A DNA stretch of 27,270 nt from CBDUUP01 sp965370435 (GCA_965370435.1 CBDUUP010000016.1:1-27270); one strand, 5' to 3'. Shown: positions 8,201 to 16,648, counted from the stretch's first letter. Numbers and translations: made by a program. Notes: generated by a model from the letters alone, not told the origin.

Positions 8201-9681
8201 GGGGTCATGTCGCTGAGGCCGCCCATCACGGTGAATATTGCCAGCCACATGAGCAAGAGCGGGGCGACTGGCTTGCGAATCCGCAGCAGGAGCAGGCCCA
8301 GCCCCAGGAGGAAAAGCCCCGCCGATAAGCCTTGCAGTAAGGGGATGCCGAGAGTGTACCAGGAAATCAGGGGGATGTAGATAAAACCCTGGGCGCTGAT
8401 CCAGATCTGTTTGAGCAATATCCTCCAGGCGGGGAGGCCAGTAATCTCGACCTCATTGGGCAGCCAGGTGGAGAGGATGGTCACCCGATCGAGGGGGGCG
8501 TTAAATTGGTCCAGGTTTCCGGCGTAGAACCAGGCCAGCGGCAGGACCACCACAAGAGTGATGACGCCCATCAGGATAATGTTGGAGAGATTGCGCTTCA
8601 GACGGGGGCGGTCAAGCAGTCCCACGATCAACAGCCAGAGCGGGACCAGGAGGAACAACCCCCGCACGCTGACGTAGAAATATTGGGCGATGCCCAGGGT
8701 CAGGCCGGTCAGGATGAAGGAACTGCGGCGTTCGTTCTGCCAACTGTCCCAAAGCGCGCCCAGCACGATCAAGAACCAGAATCCATCCCAGATATTGTTC
8801 AGGCCGATGCGGCTGAACATGACGTGGAAATGGAAAGCCGACAGGAAAATAGCCGCGAAAAGCCCGGTGCGCCGGCCGAAAAGGTTGCGTCCTACTAGAT
8901 AGACCGCGCCCACCGTCAGGCCGCCAATGAGGGTGGAAGATAAACGCAGGGCGGCGATGGTCTGCCCGAACAGGGAGATGAAGATGGATTGGAGGTAAAA
9001 GTAGAGCGAAGGGAAGGCATACCAGCCGATGGTGAAGAGGTTATCGAATTTCCCATCTATGTATTCCAGGGCGAAAATTCCAGCGCCGGCCTCATCCCCG
9101 GAGAGGGCGGTGGGGATGTAGGTCAGGTAGACGCCGCGGATGAGGATTCCAACCAGGGTGAAGGCCAACGCCCACCGTATCACCGTTCGGGGGGATTTGC
9201 CTGATGTGGGGGAGAGCTGCCAGGTTCCCAGGAGGGAAAAGATGATCGCCGCCAGCCAGGCGAGCAAGGCCACCGGGGCCAGGCGCATCTGGGGCTTGCC
9301 TCCCGCGGCCAGGGCGGCGGTGACGCCATAGGCGAGGGCGGCCAGTAAATAAATGATCTGTCCGGGGTTGATTTTCAACCAACCGCTCACCCGATCCAGG
9401 AGGCCGGACAACCGCTTCGGCAGTCCGTCCGCGCCCAGACCCCAAGCGCCGATCATGAAAAAGGCCAGCCCCACGCCCTGCAAGGCCAGGGCTTGCCATT
9501 TTAGGTCGTTCAAGAGGAGGGGGTGGATTCCCTGCCCGGCCAACAGCAGTCCGGCGCCCCCGATCAGGAGGATGGCTTCCGGCCGGGCGGAGAGCAGTCT
9601 GGGCAGCAAGGCGGAAAACTGCTCCGGTCGCTTGCGCATCCAATAGCGCAGACCGCCCGCGGCGAGGGCCAGCAAGACCAA
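5212..9681 (-). CDS. Giant double GT-C glycosyltransferase with C-terminal discoidin-like domain
   Basis: 1489 residues from the TTG chosen here. Two multispanning halves each resemble a GT39/ArnT/PMT-type glycosyltransferase. Each has an acidic DEA motif in the first external loop (D196-E197 in SGDEAGAG; near residue 846 in FFTDEAVQ) followed by a run of membrane helices. A soluble, charged Pro/Glu linker (about 715-780) joins the halves. After the last helices comes a soluble region ending in a beta-sandwich with F5/8-type C (discoidin) character (about 1380-1485). Such enzymes use polyprenyl-phosphate sugars on the outer membrane face. The acceptor is unknown. The N-terminus is uncertain: TTG lacks a ribosome binding site, while an in-frame ATC at 9714 has AAAGGAA six bases before it and would add 11 residues. 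A YfhO-like gene lies upstream on the same strand. Confidence 0.88.
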   Translation of the reverse strand: MVLLALAAGGLRYWMRKRPEQFSALLPRLLSARPEAILLIGGAGLLLAGQGIHPLLLNDLKWQALALQGVGLAFFMIGAWGLGADGLPKRLSGLLDRVSGWLKINPGQIIYLLAALAYGVTAALAAGGKPQMRLAPVALLAWLAAIIFSLLGTWQLSPTSGKSPRTVIRWALAFTLVGILIRGVYLTYIPTALSGDEAGAGIFALEYIDGKFDNLFTIGWYAFPSLYFYLQSIFISLFGQTIAALRLSSTLIGGLTVGAVYLVGRNLFGRRTGLFAAIFLSAFHFHVMFSRIGLNNIWDGFWFLIVLGALWDSWQNERRSSFILTGLTLGIAQYFYVSVRGLFLLVPLWLLIVGLLDRPRLKRNLSNIILMGVITLVVVLPLAWFYAGNLDQFNAPLDRVTILSTWLPNEVEITGLPAWRILLKQIWISAQGFIYIPLISWYTLGIPLLQGLSAGLFLLGLGLLLLRIRKPVAPLLLMWLAIFTVMGGLSDMTPASQRYIAVAPACALLVGLAVSEITRLLTRIWRAQTRLLNLAAVTVLLFLAATNLRFFFLDYTPQEIFGGPNTVVAQHLADYLKDKSDKWQVVFFGLPRMAYTSIPNIQYLAPHIEGLTLEYAWGTPENPSPTSDHLIFVFLPDHEEDLALVQADYPNAQVYDETDRNYNLLYWYLVVSPDGPPSPSAPSTGSPFLAYLTGVLVVVLLSGAALATLLRLLTRPSQPLSEGEPDEEISYQTHLTIPPPGQETPSEPAQRTVQLEDGRQVRLTVETLDQGDMNGDAPPDPIGVMVYASPTFPLGVRLQGVWVRLKRRIREARWPYPLPTTFFGLAVAIYLLIRLIGLSDYPIYFFTDEAVQTVLAADLVRDNFKNHDEEFLPTYFRNGNQYNLSLSVYLQVLPYLFFGKSVFVTRAASVLVTVVAAISVGLILRDFLKMRYWWAGTLLLSIAPAWFLHSRTAFETALMVSLYAGFIYAYLSYRFRSPRHLYPAILLAALAFYSYSPGQLVIAATALLLFLSDIRYHWENRRTILIGLGLVILLALPYLRFRLTHPEAVSEHLRNLVSYWIQPLPFTEKLGRFWSEYAYGLSPGYWFGVHGRDMVRHQMGELGHLLRPTLPFFALGLVVAIFKFRHSAARAILIALVAAPVGAALVEIGITRTLAFVIPASLLTAIGLSASLKWLERFRLPRKALQVALFLALAAANFGLLRAALVEGPTWSTQYDLGGMQYGARQLFTAVQDYVEEHPGTEIIVSPTWSNGTDVVARFFLPAGSPVRMGSIQGHVFELMPLNENMLFVMTPDEYETATQSGKFTDIQIERILPYPDGRPGFYFVRLRYVDDIAEILEAEREARKELVENLVMIDGQTVKARYTGLDMGEIALMFDDDDYSLTRSLEANPAVIELTFPEAREFSGVSLVIGSSTVEVTVSLYGQPGEDPVVFTGVFTGSVDAPEVHFDFGEAVTAKMVRIEVLDTNQGDPGHVHIWEIRFWLPGTPHPG

Positions 9682-9793
9682 CAGGGTGATGGTGGATAAT
9701 TTGGAGGCTAAGATGGGCGTTTCCTTTGAATTGGACTTAGGACTTGAGCAGTTCTCTTCTAGATTGACGACTTCTTCACTCGGCTATGAAAAA

Positions 9794-9924
9794 CGAGATG
9801 GGTGAATGGATCATTGTGAATAGAGTTCGTTAATGATTCTCCCGAATCTTTACGGTGAATGATTCAACCATGATTTATGGATACAATCCATTCTCCATTC
9901 TCCATTCACTATTCACTATTCTCA
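9794..9924. repeat. Low-complexity CCATTCT/CACTATT repeat
   Basis: The 279-base gap between the two envelope genes has no gene. Its right part (9888-9924) repeats CCATTCT about three times, then CACTATT twice. The left part (9801-9825) holds partly complementary GTGAATGG/GTGAATAG units, so an imperfect long hairpin is possible. This looks like another dispersed palindromic repeat, more decayed than the others. Confidence 0.4.
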
Positions 9925-9960
9925 CAATATCTGAGGAACTGCGTAACTCCTGTTCGGAAC

Positions 9961-11976
9961 TCAGTCGCCGGGGAAATCGTCCTCCGGCGGAGATGTGGCT
10001 TCGATTTTGGCGGGTGATTCATCATTCTGGGGGGATCTCACCCAGATGTAGACGCAGGACGCCATGCCGATGACCGACAGAAAGATGCCTAGCGGCACGT
10101 CCCAGGGACGGTAGCGGAACTGGACCGAGAAGTCACCGGCGGGGACTTGGACTGAGAGCCATTGGGACTCTTCTAAAGAGGCGCGTTGGCCGTTCACGGT
10201 GGCCTTCCAGCCGGACCAATTGTATTCCTGCACGACCAGGGTCCCGGCCTGGGATAAGGTACAGTCCACATCGATGTTGCCGCCGCTGCTCTGGGCGGAA
10301 CACACCGTGGGATCGTCCCCGAAATGCTCGACGATGGCGTATTCCCCTCCGCTCTCGGCCTCGTGGATGGTGATTCCGTCCACGCTGGTCAGGTAGGCCA
10401 TGGTGGGGTGTTCGGCAAAGGTGGCGGCTTCAAGCTTGGGGGTTGGCGCGGCGAGGCCATACCATTCCCAGGTGCGGCCAGTGTCGAGGGCCAGTTTCAT
10501 CCCCCTTTCCAGGGCCGGTTGGATCCAGAAATGCTGCCCCAGCGGTGTACTGACCCATTGAGCGTCGGGAGTTTCCAGTTCATCCAATACAGGCTCAACG
10601 ATGGCGGGCAATTCGTTGCTGATGAGCCAGACCTTGTTGAATTCGTAGGGGTCCTTCACCGCCAGGTACAAGAAGATCAAGACCACCCACTTCAAGGAGA
10701 TGGCGAGGTCCATCTTGCGGTTTTCGGTAGAGGTGAGGCCAAAGCTGAACGTGGGCCAGGGGGCTTTGAGCAGCCAGTCCAGCCCCAGGGCGGCCAATCC
10801 GAGCAGGGGGGGCACGGCCAGGCTGGCGATGAAGGCCGGGTAGCGGAACCCGGCGATCAGTTGGTCAACCCGGTCGAAGGGGATGATCTTGATCAGATAT
10901 TTCAAGGGTTCGGCGCTGGCAATCCAGAAGGCGGAAACCGTTATGGCGAGCAGGAGATAAACGCGCTTGGATAATTTTCTAGCCGCGGACTTGACCAGGG
11001 ACAATACCGCCAGCAGAACCGGCATCCAGCCGATATAGAGAATATAGTGGGCGGGAAAGGGGGCTTTGCTCAAAAAAGGAGTCTTGTAAAACTCGAGATC
11101 CTTGATGAACAAGTTCAGAGGCACGTAAGAGAAGGGTTGGGCAGTGGCGAAGGCGGGGTCGTAGTCCTTGTGGAAATTGGGCAGAAAATGGAGCGAGGGG
11201 ATGACAAAAGGCCCGGCCAGCAAGACCGCCAGGAGCAGGGACAGCAGGAAGAGTTTGAAAAATTTGGGGAAATCGGCGGCCCAGAATATTTGGTACACTG
11301 CCAGAGCCAGGATGAGGACCAGGGCGGTCCCGGCCTGGATGTAGCCCTGTCCGCCCACGGCCAATATCGCCAGAGAAATGCCGAACAAGACCGCGGCCCG
11401 TTGAGTCGGGCGTTTAATTAAATAGAAGAACAAGGGGAGAACCAGCGAGAAACTGGCGGTGGAGATTATCAACCCAAAGGTCCCCAAATCCATTCGGGCT
11501 GCCATGTGGCCTCCGACGACCACCATCATGGCTGCCCAGACCCGGGCCACGCGTCCGGTCTCCAGGACCCAGCCCAGCAGCCATTGACCCAGAGCGGCCA
11601 GCAGGAACGCGCCCGCCAGGGCCAGCTTGGAGCCGTTCAACACACCCCATCCCAGGGTGGCAAAGACCACCAAGGGGTGCAGGAAGCTGTTGAGGGGGTT
11701 GGCGAAGGTTGGGTAGCCGCCCTGCAGGCTGCCGTTCCAGAAGGCGCAGCTCCCGCATTCCTTGACCCGCTCCCAGGTGTAGTGGGACTCGATGGACCAG
11801 AGGTATTCCCGGCCGTTGGGGACCATGTTGGGGTCCATATCCAGGAAAGGGCGGACCACGAACCAGGTGAAGACCACCAGGATGGCGATCTCGATGGCGG
11901 TATAGAGGGTTTGGCGGTCTGGCTTTCGGAATCGCTTGAACAGATCGTTCAAGCGGGATACCAGGCTGGGCTTCAT
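9961..11976 (-). CDS. YfhO-like multispanning membrane protein
   Basis: 671 residues from the ATG at 11976, chosen because AAGGAG lies seven bases before it; a TTG seven codons upstream lacks this. There is one N-terminal membrane helix, a loop with PNGREYLW and a CGSC pair, the G-G-Y-P-x-F-A-N-P segment typical of YfhO-like GT-C proteins, and about ten further helices. A soluble domain then contains W-S-G-W-K-A-T-V-N-G, V-P-A-G and FRYRP, which is the conserved YfhO C-terminal pattern, before a last helix. In Firmicutes, YfhO family members help glycosylate lipoteichoic acid. Here I infer sugar transfer on the outer face, probably in one pathway with the downstream double GT-C gene. The exact substrate is unknown. 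Confidence 0.82.
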   Translation of the reverse strand: MKPSLVSRLNDLFKRFRKPDRQTLYTAIEIAILVVFTWFVVRPFLDMDPNMVPNGREYLWSIESHYTWERVKECGSCAFWNGSLQGGYPTFANPLNSFLHPLVVFATLGWGVLNGSKLALAGAFLLAALGQWLLGWVLETGRVARVWAAMMVVVGGHMAARMDLGTFGLIISTASFSLVLPLFFYLIKRPTQRAAVLFGISLAILAVGGQGYIQAGTALVLILALAVYQIFWAADFPKFFKLFLLSLLLAVLLAGPFVIPSLHFLPNFHKDYDPAFATAQPFSYVPLNLFIKDLEFYKTPFLSKAPFPAHYILYIGWMPVLLAVLSLVKSAARKLSKRVYLLLAITVSAFWIASAEPLKYLIKIIPFDRVDQLIAGFRYPAFIASLAVPPLLGLAALGLDWLLKAPWPTFSFGLTSTENRKMDLAISLKWVVLIFLYLAVKDPYEFNKVWLISNELPAIVEPVLDELETPDAQWVSTPLGQHFWIQPALERGMKLALDTGRTWEWYGLAAPTPKLEAATFAEHPTMAYLTSVDGITIHEAESGGEYAIVEHFGDDPTVCSAQSSGGNIDVDCTLSQAGTLVVQEYNWSGWKATVNGQRASLEESQWLSVQVPAGDFSVQFRYRPWDVPLGIFLSVIGMASCVYIWVRSPQNDESPAKIEATSPPEDDFPGD

Positions 11977-12037
11977 AGAGGTTCTCCTTACGCTCAAGAA
12001 GGGTATTGGTTATGGAATAAGTATCTCTCGTAAAAAC

Positions 12038-12142
12038 TTCACCGCAGAGACGCAGAGAAAGTCGCTACGCTTAGGGAGATTCGCAGAGTTTTTTTTATTT
12101 TATCTCTGCGTAACTCTGTGCACTCCGCGTCTCTGCGGTGAA
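12038..12142. repeat. Palindromic dispersed repeat, CACCGCAGAGACGC type
   Basis: The outer arms TTCACCGCAGAGACGC (from 12038) and GCGTCTCTGCGGTGAA (ending 12142) match at 19 of 20 positions. An inner pair CGCAGAG/CTCTGCG (12082-12088, 12104-12110) flanks a T-rich loop. This miniature palindromic repeat type is common in Chloroflexota and cyanobacterial genomes (recalled, not searched). It fills most of the 260-base gap upstream of the YfhO-like gene; no gene is present in the gap. Confidence 0.8.
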
Positions 12143-12236
12143 TAACTTATAGTATACGCTCATTTTGATGAACGTACATGAAAATTATAACTGGGTATTT
12201 GGGTATCGATAATCTTTAGGAAGACAGGTTGTATTT

Positions 12237-13409
12237 TTACCGCAGGCCGGTCTCCAGGCGGGTGATGACCAGTCGTTGGATCTCGCTGGTGCCTTCGTAG
12301 ATTTCGGTGATCTTGGCATCCCGGAAGTAGCGCTCGATGGGGAGTTCCTTGCTGTAGCCCATGCCGCCGTGGATCTGGACCGCCTGGTTGGCGACGTACA
12401 TGGCGGTCTCGGAGGCGAAGAGCTTGGCCAGGGAGGCTTCCAGGGTGTAGCGTTCGCCGGATTCCTTGCCGCGCTCTTTTGCCAGGGCGGCGCTGTAGAC
12501 CAGGTGGCGGGCCGCTTCGATGCGGGTTTTCATATCGGCGATCTTGAAGCCGGTGCCCTGGAATTGGCCGATCTTCTTGCCGAAGGCTTCCCGTTCTTTG
12601 ACGTATTCGACGCTGGCTTCGTAGGCGGCTCCGGCGATGCCCAGAGCCTGGGTGGCGATGCCGACCCGGCCCGCGTCGAGGACGGTCATGGCGATCTTGA
12701 AGCCCTCGCCCTCCTCGCCCAGGCGGTTGGCGACGGGAACCCGGCAGTCTTCGAAGAGGATTTCGCTGGTGGCGGAGGCGCGGATGCCCAGCTTAGGCTC
12801 CTTCTTGCCCCGGCTGTAGCCGTCGAAATCCGCATCCACGATGAAGGCGGTGATGCCTTTGTGCTTCTTTTCGGGGTCGGTCATCATGAAGACGACGATG
12901 TACTCGGCGGCCGGGCCGCTGGAAACCCAGGACTTGCGCCCGTTGAGGACGTAGTGGTCGCCGTCGAGGACGGCGAGGCTGCGCATGGAGCCGGAGTCCG
13001 AGCCGGAGGTCGGTTCGGTGAGCGAGTAAGCGCCCACCTTCTCCCCGGAGGCGGATTTCTTGAGGTAGGTCTGCTTTTGCTCTTCGCTGCCAAATTTGAG
13101 GATGCTGTAGCAAAACAGGGAGTTGTTGACCGACATGATGGTGCCGTGGGCGGCGTCGGCTTTGCAGATCTCCTCCAGAGCCAGGACGTAGGCCAGGGTG
13201 TCCATCCCGGCGCCGCCGTATTCCTCGGGGATTTCCATGCCCATGAAGCCCATCTGCCCCATTTTCTTGATGGTCTGGTGGGGGAAGTCGCCGCTCTCGT
13301 CGAATTCGGCGGCGATGGGGGCGATCTCTTTCTGGGCGAAGTCACGGGCCGTCTGGCGGATCATTTCGTGTTCTTCGGTGAATAAAAAGCTGGCGGTGTT
13401 TTTGGTCAT
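12237..13409 (-). CDS. Acyl-CoA dehydrogenase
   Basis: 390 residues, standard length for the soluble FAD-dependent family. It shows YSLTEPTSGSD (flavin/substrate-binding signature), KSWVSSG, an arginine-containing helix, GGMGYSKELPIERYFRDAKI and the C-terminal IYEGTSEIQ motif. E372 is the predicted catalytic base that removes the alpha proton of the acyl-CoA. It would introduce the 2,3 double bond in fatty acyl- or branched-chain acyl-CoA, passing electrons to electron-transfer flavoprotein. Short/medium-chain specificity is likely from the family pattern but not proven. The ATG is preceded by AAAGGAA and an extended -10 element. The gene stands alone on its strand. Confidence 0.95.
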   Translation of the reverse strand: MTKNTASFLFTEEHEMIRQTARDFAQKEIAPIAAEFDESGDFPHQTIKKMGQMGFMGMEIPEEYGGAGMDTLAYVLALEEICKADAAHGTIMSVNNSLFCYSILKFGSEEQKQTYLKKSASGEKVGAYSLTEPTSGSDSGSMRSLAVLDGDHYVLNGRKSWVSSGPAAEYIVVFMMTDPEKKHKGITAFIVDADFDGYSRGKKEPKLGIRASATSEILFEDCRVPVANRLGEEGEGFKIAMTVLDAGRVGIATQALGIAGAAYEASVEYVKEREAFGKKIGQFQGTGFKIADMKTRIEAARHLVYSAALAKERGKESGERYTLEASLAKLFASETAMYVANQAVQIHGGMGYSKELPIERYFRDAKITEIYEGTSEIQRLVITRLETGLR

Positions 13410-13441
13410 GCGGGTTTCCTTTGAGGGAGTGATTTTGAGGA

Positions 13442-13450
13442 ATTATAGCA
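13442..13450 (-). promoter_or_regulatory. Extended -10 promoter for the acyl-CoA dehydrogenase
   Basis: On the minus strand, TG-C-TATAAT is a perfect extended -10, 32 bases upstream of the start codon. The -35 region is G/C-rich without a recognisable hexamer, consistent with an extended -10 promoter. Confidence 0.55.
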
Positions 13451-13470
13451 TGGGAGGGGGGAGGGGAGGG

Positions 13471-13518
13471 AACAGGTAAACAGGTAGACAGGGAAACAGG
13501 TAAACAGGTAAACAGGGA
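13471..13518. repeat. 8-bp tandem repeat (ACAGGTAA)
   Basis: About six imperfect copies of ACAGGTAA occupy the space between the TIR-STAND stop codon and the promoter of the acyl-CoA dehydrogenase. It is a short microsatellite-like array, too short and too regular in unit length to be a CRISPR. No function is evident. Confidence 0.75.
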
Positions 13519-13521
13519 TGG

Positions 13522-16464
13522 TCAGGCCCCCAACGCCTCCAACAACGCGCCCGCGGCTTCGTAGGTGACCTTGTAGGTGTAGTCCGGGGGGCCGTCGCAG
13601 GTGGCGAGTTCACGGGCGGTCTGGGCATATTCTCTCGCCTTGTCCGTGTCCCCGTCATTTTGCGCCATCTCCGCCAGGAACAGGTTCACGTCCGCCCCTT
13701 GCAGGACGAACCCACTGCGCTCGGTGATGTGCAGGGCTTCCCCGGCGAGGTTCAGGGCTTCCTTGTGTTCGCCCTGGGCGGCGCGCAGTTTGGCGAGAGA
13801 GAGTAGAATGTCTGCCTCATGATAAACAGCATTGATGCCCCGGCAGCGGGTCAGGGCTTCGATTAGGTGATGTTCAGCCTTTTCTAGGTTTCCATAGGCA
13901 ACATAAGCCATTCCTAGCGCCAAGTCAGAGCGCACAATATCAACGGGCAGCTTTCCAATCCCTGGAAAGGGGATATCAGCTAGTTGTCTTGACTTTCTAG
14001 CGTTTTTAATAGCTGATTTAATATCATTTTCCAATAACTCTCTCTTTGCAGAGTACGCGGTGATTACGCACTCAATCTGTTGATTGTTTCGTTTTTTGGC
14101 TATAGTTACACCCCTATTATGAGCTTGAATTGACTCATTTATTTTTCCCCGGTGAGCCAGCACCCACCCCAATTCTTGGTAACCAATCGCCTCCTGGAAC
14201 TCACTTTTGATTTCCCGACACAGATCAATGCTATGGCCCAGGTTGTCCTCTGCAGCACGCAGTTCGCCGATGGGAATTTGTGCCATAGAAGCCAGATTGA
14301 GAAGGCCTGTGGCGAGGTTGCTTTTGTCATCTTGCCTTTCAAGGATGGCGTTGGCCTGCTTTACTACTGGCACACTCTTGTGCGGTTGCCCGTTGAGGCT
14401 GTAGCTGTTGGCGAGTGCGCTGAGAATCCAGCTCTGGTCGTTCTCTTTTTCCACGCGCGGCGGTTTGTCATCGCCATCCGGGAAGAGAGCTAAGAGCAGT
14501 TCAATTTCGATCTGGTAAGCACCGAATTGGAAATATATTGGTTCACTAAGTCGTTCATAATACAAGTCACCTGCCTCATCAAACCGGCCCGCGCTCACCG
14601 TGTGGTGGTATAGCTCAATCACCGGGGCCAGGTCTTCCAGGCGTTCCACTTTATCAGGCTCCGGCACCGCGGCGAAGTAATCCCGCAATTGGCCGTGCAC
14701 CTCATCCTTGTTCATCAGCCGGTCGTAGGCGTATCGGCGCACGATGGGGTGCAGGTCGTAGCGTATCCCTTCCCGGTTGAGCAGGCCTCGGGCCACCAGG
14801 TCGCGCAGATCGTCGTCCAGGCTGGCTTTCCTTTCTTCTCCGGCTAGGGCTTGCTGTGCCTCATAAGTCACGGCTCCTCGGAAGGCAGCAATACGGTTGA
14901 GTAGGGTTCGGCGGTCATCCGTCAGGTTGTCGTAGGCTTGTTTTAGCACGTGGTGTTGGCGCGCCACCAGGTCGCCGCCGATATCCAACCCCTGCACCAC
15001 GGCGATATCTCCAGGCTGGTGGAGGTCGGCGGCGATGATGCCTGCCAGCAGGCTCAGACTGAGCGGGTGGTAGCCGTAGGGTTCGCAAGCGGCCTCGATC
15101 TCGGCCCGCCCCCCGCGGATGCCCCTGGCCCGGAAGAAGGCGACCGCGTCGGCGGGATGCATCTGAGTGAGTTCTTCTTCCCGGCAGCCTTGCAGGGTGG
15201 CGCCGGGAACTTCCAGTACCCGCGGACGCAGGCGGGTACTCATCAACACCTTGCCCCGGATACCCGGCAGGGCGCAGACCCCCCGCAAAAAAGTTTCCGC
15301 CAGGGGATTGACGCAGTCGCGCTGGCGGATTCGCTCTTCCTCCTGGGCTTCCTCGGCCATTTCGTCACCCATATACGCAGCCGACATGCCGCTGTAGGCT
15401 CTCAGGGCGCGCTCGAAGCCGTCCAGGATGAGGAGCGTTCCGGGTTGGTGCAGTTCTCTCAGCAGGGTGTCAACTTGGGCTCGCGGGTTGAGTTTGCCGG
15501 GGTCTATCTTCAAATATTCCAGGGTGTCCCGCAGGAAGCTGTCAAACTTCGCCTCGGTCTCGTAGAAGCTCCACCAGACCACCCGCGGCCATTGGGCGGG
15601 GTCCACATCGTGGAGCAGCCAGTGCCAGGTCAGGGCGCTCTTGCCAAAGCCCCCCAGGGCGCGCAGCACGAACAGGTGGTTGTCCGGTTCGCCGTCCAAC
15701 CAGGCGGTCAGCATCGCCTTTTCCGCCTCCCGCCCGGTGAAGTTGGGCGGCATGGGGTAGGGGTGGGCGAGGAGCCAGTTGGCGGGGGTGGGGGTCTTCG
15801 TTGGTTCTGATTCTGGGGGCGCGCCTACGCCGGTGAGGAGCATTTTCCAGGCGGTATCGAGGCGGTCATCGCGGGTGAAATTCACGTAGGTTAGCATTGC
15901 GATGCGATCTGGAAGCTCACACGTTTCAAGCATAACCGGAATGGTACGCCGATGTATTCCAGCGGGGTCTTTCGATTGCACCAACAATCCCTCGTAGGTA
16001 GTCCACTCGGATTCGATCCAGTTAGGCGTCAAAACGAGGAGTGTATGGCGGCTGTTTTTGACCGCATCTTCCAAATTCACAAGGGCAGGCTTCCCTGGTA
16101 TGAAATCCCGGAAATCAATGCATACCTTCAAACCAGCCTCTTCTAACCGCGGTACCAATTTTTTTCTCACCCACCTTCTATCCTTATTGCTGTAAGAGAT
16201 AAAAACATCGAATTTATCTGATCCCTCTCCCCGAGGTGTAGTTCTTATTACTGGTTTTTCAGTGCGTGACTGTGATTTTTTCCCAAGCCAAAAACCTGAT
16301 AGCAACCCAAACAGTATTAAACCGCCTAATAACCAAATTGACTGCTGACTGAATTGATTTTGGAATGAAATTTCTTGAATAGCAGCGGCAAGTAAATTTA
16401 TCAACAAATCCACCACTGCTACAATGAAAAGACCAACAATAGGGTAGATTGCCCTTTTATTCAT
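13522..16464 (-). CDS. Membrane-anchored TIR-STAND-TPR protein
   Basis: 980 residues. Two N-terminal membrane helices (about 6-28 and 43-61) precede a TIR domain (84-215) starting FDVFISYSNKD, with W154 and E158 in the W-T-T-Y-E position expected for the NADase glutamate. A STAND/NB-ARC-like ATPase follows: Walker A G271-G-F-G-K275-S276, Walker B LLILD348, an STR motif (409-411), a GxP-like YHPLSL and an MHD-like LHP (571-573). The rest is a helical TPR-type sensor region (about 600-980). In characterised TIR-STAND defence proteins, ligand binding by the repeats drives oligomerisation and NAD+ cleavage. That role is inferred here. It is divergent from gatC with GAGGA before the ATG. The nucleotide-binding core is GC-rich, while the N-terminus and part of the TPR region are AT-richer. 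Confidence 0.9.
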   Translation of the reverse strand: MNKRAIYPIVGLFIVAVVDLLINLLAAAIQEISFQNQFSQQSIWLLGGLILFGLLSGFWLGKKSQSRTEKPVIRTTPRGEGSDKFDVFISYSNKDRRWVRKKLVPRLEEAGLKVCIDFRDFIPGKPALVNLEDAVKNSRHTLLVLTPNWIESEWTTYEGLLVQSKDPAGIHRRTIPVMLETCELPDRIAMLTYVNFTRDDRLDTAWKMLLTGVGAPPESEPTKTPTPANWLLAHPYPMPPNFTGREAEKAMLTAWLDGEPDNHLFVLRALGGFGKSALTWHWLLHDVDPAQWPRVVWWSFYETEAKFDSFLRDTLEYLKIDPGKLNPRAQVDTLLRELHQPGTLLILDGFERALRAYSGMSAAYMGDEMAEEAQEEERIRQRDCVNPLAETFLRGVCALPGIRGKVLMSTRLRPRVLEVPGATLQGCREEELTQMHPADAVAFFRARGIRGGRAEIEAACEPYGYHPLSLSLLAGIIAADLHQPGDIAVVQGLDIGGDLVARQHHVLKQAYDNLTDDRRTLLNRIAAFRGAVTYEAQQALAGEERKASLDDDLRDLVARGLLNREGIRYDLHPIVRRYAYDRLMNKDEVHGQLRDYFAAVPEPDKVERLEDLAPVIELYHHTVSAGRFDEAGDLYYERLSEPIYFQFGAYQIEIELLLALFPDGDDKPPRVEKENDQSWILSALANSYSLNGQPHKSVPVVKQANAILERQDDKSNLATGLLNLASMAQIPIGELRAAEDNLGHSIDLCREIKSEFQEAIGYQELGWVLAHRGKINESIQAHNRGVTIAKKRNNQQIECVITAYSAKRELLENDIKSAIKNARKSRQLADIPFPGIGKLPVDIVRSDLALGMAYVAYGNLEKAEHHLIEALTRCRGINAVYHEADILLSLAKLRAAQGEHKEALNLAGEALHITERSGFVLQGADVNLFLAEMAQNDGDTDKAREYAQTARELATCDGPPDYTYKVTYEAAGALLEALGA

Positions 16465-16619
16465 GGGTCACATCCTCGTAAGTGGTCTCTTCGCTCATAA
16501 AGTCGCTCCCAGCGTCGTCATCCACGCTGAGAATAGTCTATACCAAATCCCTCCCCAAGTCAACTCGAAGCGACCCCCAGACTACCCGACCACCAGACTA
16601 TTCGACCACCCCAACCACT

Positions 16620-16648
16620 TTGACCAACCCGCCCAACCGGAGTACAAT
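16620..16648 (+). promoter_or_regulatory. Sigma-70-type promoter for gatC
   Basis: TTGACC (16620-16625), a 17-base spacer and TACAAT (16643-16648) form a near-consensus promoter 28 bases before gatC. The remaining gap to the divergent TIR-STAND gene (16465-16619) holds CCGACCACC/TCGACCACC direct repeats and no gene. Confidence 0.7.

Noticed and set aside
12276..13385. 369-codon frame on the plus strand
   Set aside because: Exactly antisense to the acyl-CoA dehydrogenase, rich in Gly/Ala/Val/Asp as expected from the complementary strand of a GC-rich gene, with no motif.
13471..13518. Possible CRISPR array
   Set aside because: Unit is only 8 bases, without spacers, and there are no cas genes.
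16500..16530. Hairpin CAGCGT/ACGCTG upstream of the TIR-STAND gene
   Set aside because: Stem of only 5-6 pairs with an eight-base loop; not distinguishable from chance.
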